A DNA stretch of 10,629 nt from Flavobacteriales bacterium (GTDB lineage Bacteria > Bacteroidota > Bacteroidia > Flavobacteriales_F > PHOS-HE28): the NCBI GenBank assembly GCA_025455765.1, contig JALOLX010000134.1, positions 1-10,629 on the forward strand, read 5' to 3'. Of this stretch, positions 6,624-10,629 are shown piece after piece. Each line of letters starts with the position of its first letter. Within the stretch, counting starts at the first letter, position 1. Below the pieces are notes generated by a model. That model had not been told where the DNA came from and did not search any database. It saw only the letters and a program-made list of their open reading frames with translations. A program made the translations under genes and the position numbers.

Positions 6624-8807
6624 ATGCTACGCAGATCGCTTCTTTCGTGCGTGTTGCTCACCCACCTGCTCTGCGCGCAGTCGTTCGAGTGGGCGCAAGG
6701 TGTGTATGGCGGTCAGTTCGATCAGGTCCTGGCGCGCGCCGTGACCATGGACGGCCAGGCGGCGGTGATCACGGCGGGGGAGTTCAACACTACGGTGGAC
6801 ATCGATCCGGGTACGAGCGTACAGAACATCACCAGCGCAGGGGGGACGGACATCTGGATCCGCAAATGCGATGCTCTGGGGCAGTTCCTCTGGGGCGTAC
6901 GCATCGGTGGCACAGCAGGTGATCAGGTGTTCGCGCTGGCCGTGGATGGCGATGGCAATATTCTCCTCACAGGCCGCATCATCGGTCAAGTGGACCTCGA
7001 TCCCGGACCCGGACAGGAACTGGTGACCACACAGAACAGTGGCGCCGATGTGTTCGTGTTGAAGCTCGATGCGCAGGGCAACTACCTCTGGGGTCGGGTC
7101 GTCGGCGGACTTGGCACGGACCAGGGGAACAGCCTCGCAGTGGATGCGGCGGGTAACGTGATCACGGTTGGTGTTTTGGGCAATGGTGGGGACCTGGACC
7201 CCGGGCCAGGTGCAGCCACAGTCACGAGTGCGGGGCAGCAGGACCTCTTCGTGCAGAAGCTCGATGCGGCGGGCAACTTCATCTGGGGGCATGCAGTGGG
7301 CGGATCCGGCAATGATGTGGCGTACGACGTGGCCATCGGACCTACAGGTGAGGTGGTGCTTTGCGGGGAGTTCCGCGCCACGGTCGACTTCGATCCCGGG
7401 CCGGGTGTCAGCAGCCTTACCACAGGAGGCGCTGAGGACGCGTTCGTGCAGAAATTGCTCGCGGACGGCAGCCATGTGTGGGCACATCGCTTCGGTGGCA
7501 GTGGCAGTGAACGTGTGCGTTCGGTCGTCGTGGGATCGGACGGCGCGGTCAGCTTCACCGGGCGCATCACCAGCATCACCGACTTCGATCCCGGGCCCGG
7601 TGTGTTCGAGCTGCCGGGTGCCAATACGGAGGATGCGTTCATCGCGCAGCTGAGCGGCGATGGTGCCTTCGCCTGGGCCTTCCGCCTCGCCACCTTCCTC
7701 AACGAAGGCTTGGCCCTCGCCGTGGACGCGGACGACAACCTGTACAGCACGGGCAGCTTCGGCACCGTCAGCAATACCCCGCTTGACCTTGACCCCGGCC
7801 CTGGGTCGACCCCGGTGATCGCCAACGGTGGGGGTGACTGTTGGTTGGCCAGTTACGAAGCCACAGGCGCCTTCCGATGGGGCTTCGCGGTAGGCAGTGC
7901 ACAGAACGATGTACCCCAGGCGCTCGCGGTCGGTCTGGCGGGTCGTGTGGCACTGGCCGGTTCACATCGGCAGACCATCGACCTCGACCCTTCGGCGTCC
8001 GTCTTCAACCTCACCACCGCAAGCCCTTCGGCCAGCGGCGCGTTCACGGCTGTATATGGGGTGCGTAAGGTGGAAGCGGTATACGTGCGGCTGAAGGCTT
8101 TTCTGCAAGGCGCTTATCAGAACGACTTCATCCAACAGCGCGACGACCTGCGCGTGGCGGGTTTGATACCGGTGAACGAACCCTACAGCGCCATGGGCTT
8201 CAGCATCGACGATACCCTGCAGACCAACCCGCTGGTGCTCACGTGGAGCCTCAGCGCAGCCATCATCGATTGGGTGCTTGTGGAACTCCGCGACCCGCTG
8301 GAACCGGCCACCGTGCTCAACCGTCAAGTGGGCCTGTTGCGCGCCAGCGGCGATGTGGTGGCGCCCGATGGGGTCTCCGCCATCGCCTTCGATCGACCCA
8401 ACGGACCGTATCGTGTGGCGATCCGACACCGCAACCACTTGGGCGCGATGACCGCCGTTCCTGTGGCGCTTTCGCAATCCCCCACCACGCTCGACTTCCG
8501 TTCACCGGCACTCGCCACGTGGGGAACCGATGCCCAGCACGAGGTGAACGGTGTTCGCATGCTGTGGAGCGGCAATACGTTGTTGGACGCCACCCTGCGC
8601 TATACCGGTGCCTCCAATGATCGCGATCCCGTGCTGGCGCGGATCGGCGGTCTCATCCCCACCAACGTGGTGGGCGGCTATTGGCCGGAGGATGTGAACC
8701 TCGATGGCCTGGTGAAATATGCGGGTGCCTTCAACGACCGCGACCTCATCCTGCAGAACATCGGAGGGTCGGTGCCTACTGCTGAGCGCTGGGAGCAGTT
8801 GCCCTGA
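6624..8807 (+). CDS. Secreted seven-repeat SBBP-type beta-propeller protein with duplicated C-terminal NDRD module
   Basis: A 727-residue predicted exported protein. Residues 1-19 are a signal peptide (RRSLLSCVLLTHLLCAQ). Residues 21-478 hold seven repeats, each with a Trp (23, 90, 156, 221, 286, 351, 419) and a D(I/L/F)DP motif, mostly DPGPG (the Asp before Pro at 61, 126, 192, 257, 322, 390, 455). The period is 65-68 residues and the pattern (LAVD..GN, DxFVxKLD..G.F.W, GG.G.D) matches SBBP repeats, suggesting one seven-bladed propeller. A beta-rich domain follows (about 485-625: YVRLKAFLQGAY, LRVAGLIPVNEPY, PYRVAIRHRNHLGAMTAVP). The tail (653-727) repeats an LRYTG/VKYAG..NDRD..L..IGG..PT module twice, 39 residues apart. 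I see no standard T9SS sorting domain, so the tail may be the export or anchoring signal, or it may be another calcium-binding dockerin-like unit. The start at 6624 is preferred over the GTG at 6591 because it begins the signal peptide. Ligand unknown. Confidence 0.9.
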   Translation: MLRRSLLSCVLLTHLLCAQSFEWAQGVYGGQFDQVLARAVTMDGQAAVITAGEFNTTVDIDPGTSVQNITSAGGTDIWIRKCDALGQFLWGVRIGGTAGDQVFALAVDGDGNILLTGRIIGQVDLDPGPGQELVTTQNSGADVFVLKLDAQGNYLWGRVVGGLGTDQGNSLAVDAAGNVITVGVLGNGGDLDPGPGAATVTSAGQQDLFVQKLDAAGNFIWGHAVGGSGNDVAYDVAIGPTGEVVLCGEFRATVDFDPGPGVSSLTTGGAEDAFVQKLLADGSHVWAHRFGGSGSERVRSVVVGSDGAVSFTGRITSITDFDPGPGVFELPGANTEDAFIAQLSGDGAFAWAFRLATFLNEGLALAVDADDNLYSTGSFGTVSNTPLDLDPGPGSTPVIANGGGDCWLASYEATGAFRWGFAVGSAQNDVPQALAVGLAGRVALAGSHRQTIDLDPSASVFNLTTASPSASGAFTAVYGVRKVEAVYVRLKAFLQGAYQNDFIQQRDDLRVAGLIPVNEPYSAMGFSIDDTLQTNPLVLTWSLSAAIIDWVLVELRDPLEPATVLNRQVGLLRASGDVVAPDGVSAIAFDRPNGPYRVAIRHRNHLGAMTAVPVALSQSPTTLDFRSPALATWGTDAQHEVNGVRMLWSGNTLLDATLRYTGASNDRDPVLARIGGLIPTNVVGGYWPEDVNLDGLVKYAGAFNDRDLILQNIGGSVPTAERWEQLP
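6690..8063 (+). repeat. Seven tandem 65-residue SBBP-like repeats (about 195-nt period)
   Basis: The region encodes residues 23-480 of the propeller protein. Conservation reaches DNA level: GACTTCGATCCCGGGCC at 7386 recurs exactly 195 nt later at 7581, and the following six bases differ at only one position. Seven Trp and seven DP motifs keep the same phase, so the array is one complete propeller rather than a fragment. Confidence 0.8.
8580..8783 (+). repeat. Duplicated C-terminal NDRD module
   Basis: The tail of the propeller protein encodes two related units. The first has LRYTGASNDRDPVLARIGG followed by IPT; the second has LVKYAGAFNDRDLILQNIGG followed by VPT. The NDRD motifs fall at residues 665 and 704. 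The acidic spacing, and VNLDGLVKY before the second copy, recall dockerin or EF-hand loops, but I cannot assign a named family. Confidence 0.6.
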
Positions 8808-8869
8808 GCAGGTGGCGTACGGTAGACGCTAGCCAGCAGCGAGGTCGCCAGCGCTTCATTACGATCACC

Positions 8870-8877
8870 GATCTTGC
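8870..8877 (+). promoter_or_regulatory. Putative -7 promoter box GATCTTGC
   Basis: GATCTTGC lies only 4 nt before the ATG of the TPR sensor gene. It is the weakest match to TAnnTTTG on its own but shares the core ATCTTGC with the box at 4505-4512. There is no TTG at -33. The distance suggests a leaderless transcript. Confidence 0.3.
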
Positions 8878-8881
8878 ACCC

Positions 8882-9415
8882 ATGCGCCACCTGCTTTCCC
8901 TGTTGTTCATCGCGTGGGGCCTCGCATCCAATGCGCAGTTGGACAGCCTTCTGCGCGCGCTGCAAAAGCTCCCGAAGGACACCAGCAGGTTACCTGTGCT
9001 CACCGAACTGCTGCGCAACACCGTCTACCACGATCCTGATAGCGCACTGGTGTTCGCCGCTCAGTACCGTGCGCTGGCACGTGCAGCAGGCGACAGCATG
9101 GAGCTGGGCAAAGGCCACAACTACACGGGCATGTGTTACTCCTTCATCGGGGAGCAGGACGAAGCGCTGCGCCACTACTTGCAAGGGCTCGCATGCTTCG
9201 AGCGCGGTGATGATCCGTGGTACACGGCCATGGCGCATAACAATGTGGCCACCGTGATGGAGAAGACCGGTCGTATGGATGAAGCGGCGCATTCCTATCG
9301 AATGGCCTTGGCAGGGTTCAAAGCCATACCGGATAGTGCATGGATCGCCAATGTGGGCAACAACCTCGGCAATGTGTTCCACGCCAATGGGCAATTGGAT
9401 AGTGCCATATCCTGA
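8882..9415 (+). CDS. N-terminal part of a TPR sensor histidine kinase (broken by a frame shift)
   Basis: A 177-residue frame that begins with a signal peptide (LLSLLFIAWGLASNAQ, cleavage after SNA) and continues as tetratricopeptide repeats: YTGMCYSFIGEQDEALRHY, HNNVATVMEKTGRMDEAA and NNLGNVFHANGQLDSAIS. The Gly that opens each turn falls at residues 90, 130 and 170, a 40-residue period. The frame stops at the TGA at 9413-9415 in the middle of a repeat, and the same TPR pattern resumes in another frame. I therefore read this as the periplasmic sensor half of one membrane kinase, interrupted by a deletion, not as a separate secreted TPR protein. If the break is real, a truncated periplasmic TPR protein would be made. 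It sits 74 bp after the propeller gene on the same strand and has its own promoter-like box. Confidence 0.8.
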   Translation: MRHLLSLLFIAWGLASNAQLDSLLRALQKLPKDTSRLPVLTELLRNTVYHDPDSALVFAAQYRALARAAGDSMELGKGHNYTGMCYSFIGEQDEALRHYLQGLACFERGDDPWYTAMAHNNVATVMEKTGRMDEAAHSYRMALAGFKAIPDSAWIANVGNNLGNVFHANGQLDSAIS

Positions 9416-10629
9416 TGTCACTGGGAGAGGTTCTGTTCGCTGCCCAGGTGCGGATGAACCTGGCGAATTCCCATTACATGCAAGGGCGCAAGGCACAGGC
9501 ATTGGAGTTGATCCGCGGCGCTGTAGCCATCCATTCGCGCGAAGCGGATGAAGTGAACCACGCGGACCTGCTCCTTAACCTTGGCCGCCTGCAGGGCGAG
9601 AACGGCATCGATGATAGTGCGTTGGTCAACCTGCGTGCGGGGATCGCGCTGGCCCGGCAGGTGGGGGCACGACAGGCCGAGGCCGAAGGAGCGTCCTTCC
9701 TCAGCGACTACTACGAGCAACGGGGCGAGGCGGACTCTGCACTGTTCCACTTCAAGCGCATGAAGGAACTGCGCGATGCGCTGTTCGATGAAGAGCGCGC
9801 CGCACAGATCGCCGAGATGAAGGAGAAGTATGAAAGCGGCCGGAAAGATGTACTCATCGCAGAGGGCAGAGCGCAGTTGGAGCGACGCGCCCTCACCATC
9901 AAAGCCATTGCGGGCGGTGCATTGCTGTTGCTCGCAGCAGCCCTCTTCGCCTATCGCGCATACCGCATAAAGCAGCGAGGAGAAGCCGAGCTGGCACAGA
10001 AGAACGCCGTCATCGAACAACAGCTGCGCGAGAAGGAGCTCCTGGTGCGCGAGATCCACCACCGCGTGAAGAACAACCTGCAGACCGTGAGCAGCCTGCT
10101 GAGCATCCAAGGACGGGCGATCACCGATGAGAAAGCGAAACAGGCCGTGAACGACGGTCGCCTCCGGGTGAAGAGCATGGCCTTGATCCACCAGGACCTC
10201 TACCGCGAGGGTGACCTCACAGGCGTGCGCATGAAGGAGTACGTGGAGAAGCTTGCCACCAGCCTCATCAACAGCTACGACAGCAGCCATCGCGTCACGC
10301 TCGCGTGCCAGGTGGAGGATATCAGCCTCGATGTGGACACCGCCGTTCCGATCGGCTTGATCCTCAACGAGCTCATCACCAACGCGCTCAAATACGCTTG
10401 GCCTCATGGACGACAAGGAGCGCTCACCATCACGCTGGGCCGCGCGGATGATGGGTTGCACCTCGGTGTGAAGGACGATGGCGTGGGCTATGACCCACGG
10501 GCAACGCGCAGCACGGAGAGCACCGGTTTTGGACTGGGCATGATCAAGACCTTCGCCACAAAGCTCAAGGCGGAATGGAGCATACGGAACGAAGCGGGTA
10601 CGGTGGTTGAATTGATCATCCGGAATTTC
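9415..10629 (+). CDS. C-terminal part of the TPR sensor histidine kinase: TPRs, TM helix, HisKA_2 and HATPase (cut by right edge)
   Basis: This frame is open from after a TAG at 9400-9402 to the window end, 405 codons from the ATG at 9415. TPRs continue with NLANSHYMQGRKAQALELI, NLGRLQGENGIDDSAL and YYEQRGEADSALFHF. A single membrane helix follows at residues 164-183 (AIAGGALLLLAAALFAY), then a helical linker, then the HisKA_2 dimerisation domain with REIHHRVKNNLQT (phosphoacceptor His216). The ATPase domain has NELITNALKYA (Asn318, Asn323), DDGVGYD (Asp355) and the glycine loop GFGLG (371-375). All kinase motifs are intact. The last residues, GTVVELIIRNF, are typical of the extreme C-terminus, so only a few codons should be missing. 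It would autophosphorylate and pass phosphate to a response regulator not seen here. The ATG overlaps the upstream stop (TGATG), but this fragment alone lacks a signal peptide, so its TPRs would not reach the periplasm by the normal route. Confidence 0.85.
   Translation, partial: MSLGEVLFAAQVRMNLANSHYMQGRKAQALELIRGAVAIHSREADEVNHADLLLNLGRLQGENGIDDSALVNLRAGIALARQVGARQAEAEGASFLSDYYEQRGEADSALFHFKRMKELRDALFDEERAAQIAEMKEKYESGRKDVLIAEGRAQLERRALTIKAIAGGALLLLAAALFAYRAYRIKQRGEAELAQKNAVIEQQLREKELLVREIHHRVKNNLQTVSSLLSIQGRAITDEKAKQAVNDGRLRVKSMALIHQDLYREGDLTGVRMKEYVEKLATSLINSYDSSHRVTLACQVEDISLDVDTAVPIGLILNELITNALKYAWPHGRQGALTITLGRADDGLHLGVKDDGVGYDPRATRSTESTGFGLGMIKTFATKLKAEWSIRNEAGTVVELIIRNF

Noticed and set aside
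9407..9417. Programmed frameshift or translational coupling at TGATG as a normal mechanism joining the kinase halves
   Set aside because: There is no slippery heptamer, and the 25-nt shortfall of the repeat period shows that DNA is missing rather than merely read in another frame. Coupling would also leave the kinase half without its signal peptide.
9418..10461. A 347-codon minus-strand frame opposite the histidine kinase
   Set aside because: The plus strand there encodes clear HisKA_2 and HATPase motifs in one frame, so the antisense frame is a shadow.

Overview
This window looks like a GC-rich chromosomal segment of a Bacteroidota bacterium, most plausibly an uncultured Flavobacteriales-type lineage (inference; no marker gene is present). 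Three things point there. Large secreted proteins end in, or are built like, type IX secretion system (T9SS) cargo. A TPR-periplasmic/HisKA_2 sensor kinase of the Bacteroidota style is present. Start codons lack clear Shine-Dalgarno sequences but are preceded by boxes resembling the Bacteroidota -7 element TAnnTTTG.

Layout. The left part (1-4494) is on the minus strand and the right part (4573-10629) on the plus strand, with a compact divergent promoter region at 4495-4572. Minus strand, from the divergent region leftwards: a frameshifted small conserved gene (4194-4494); about 320 bp of gene-free sequence (3874-4193); a 1232-residue secreted protein with fourteen FG-GAP/VCBS calcium-loop repeats and a T9SS tail (175-3873); and the first 36 codons of another secreted protein that runs off the left edge (1-108). 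Plus strand: a secreted endonuclease/exonuclease/phosphatase-family nuclease with an OB-fold-like N-terminal domain (4573-6543); a secreted seven-repeat SBBP-type beta-propeller protein with a duplicated C-terminal NDRD module (6624-8807); and a TPR sensor histidine kinase split by a frame break at about 9413 and cut by the right edge (8882-10629).

The five genes whose N-terminus is intact and visible all start with a signal peptide, so this is an export and cell-surface region rather than a metabolic operon. The nuclease probably degrades extracellular nucleic acid. The two propeller proteins have no assignable substrate. The kinase is a candidate sensor but no response regulator is in the window. 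I see no tRNA, rRNA, CRISPR array, IS element or integrase.

Most worth a second look: (i) all six gene starts have a (T/C/G)(A/T)nCTT(T)G box 3-22 nt upstream, which implies very short or absent leaders; (ii) the kinase's 120-nt TPR period drops to exactly 95 nt across the frame break, indicating a 25-nt deletion; (iii) a second, independently frameshifted gene lies at 4194-4494 and is easily missed because its halves are in different frames.
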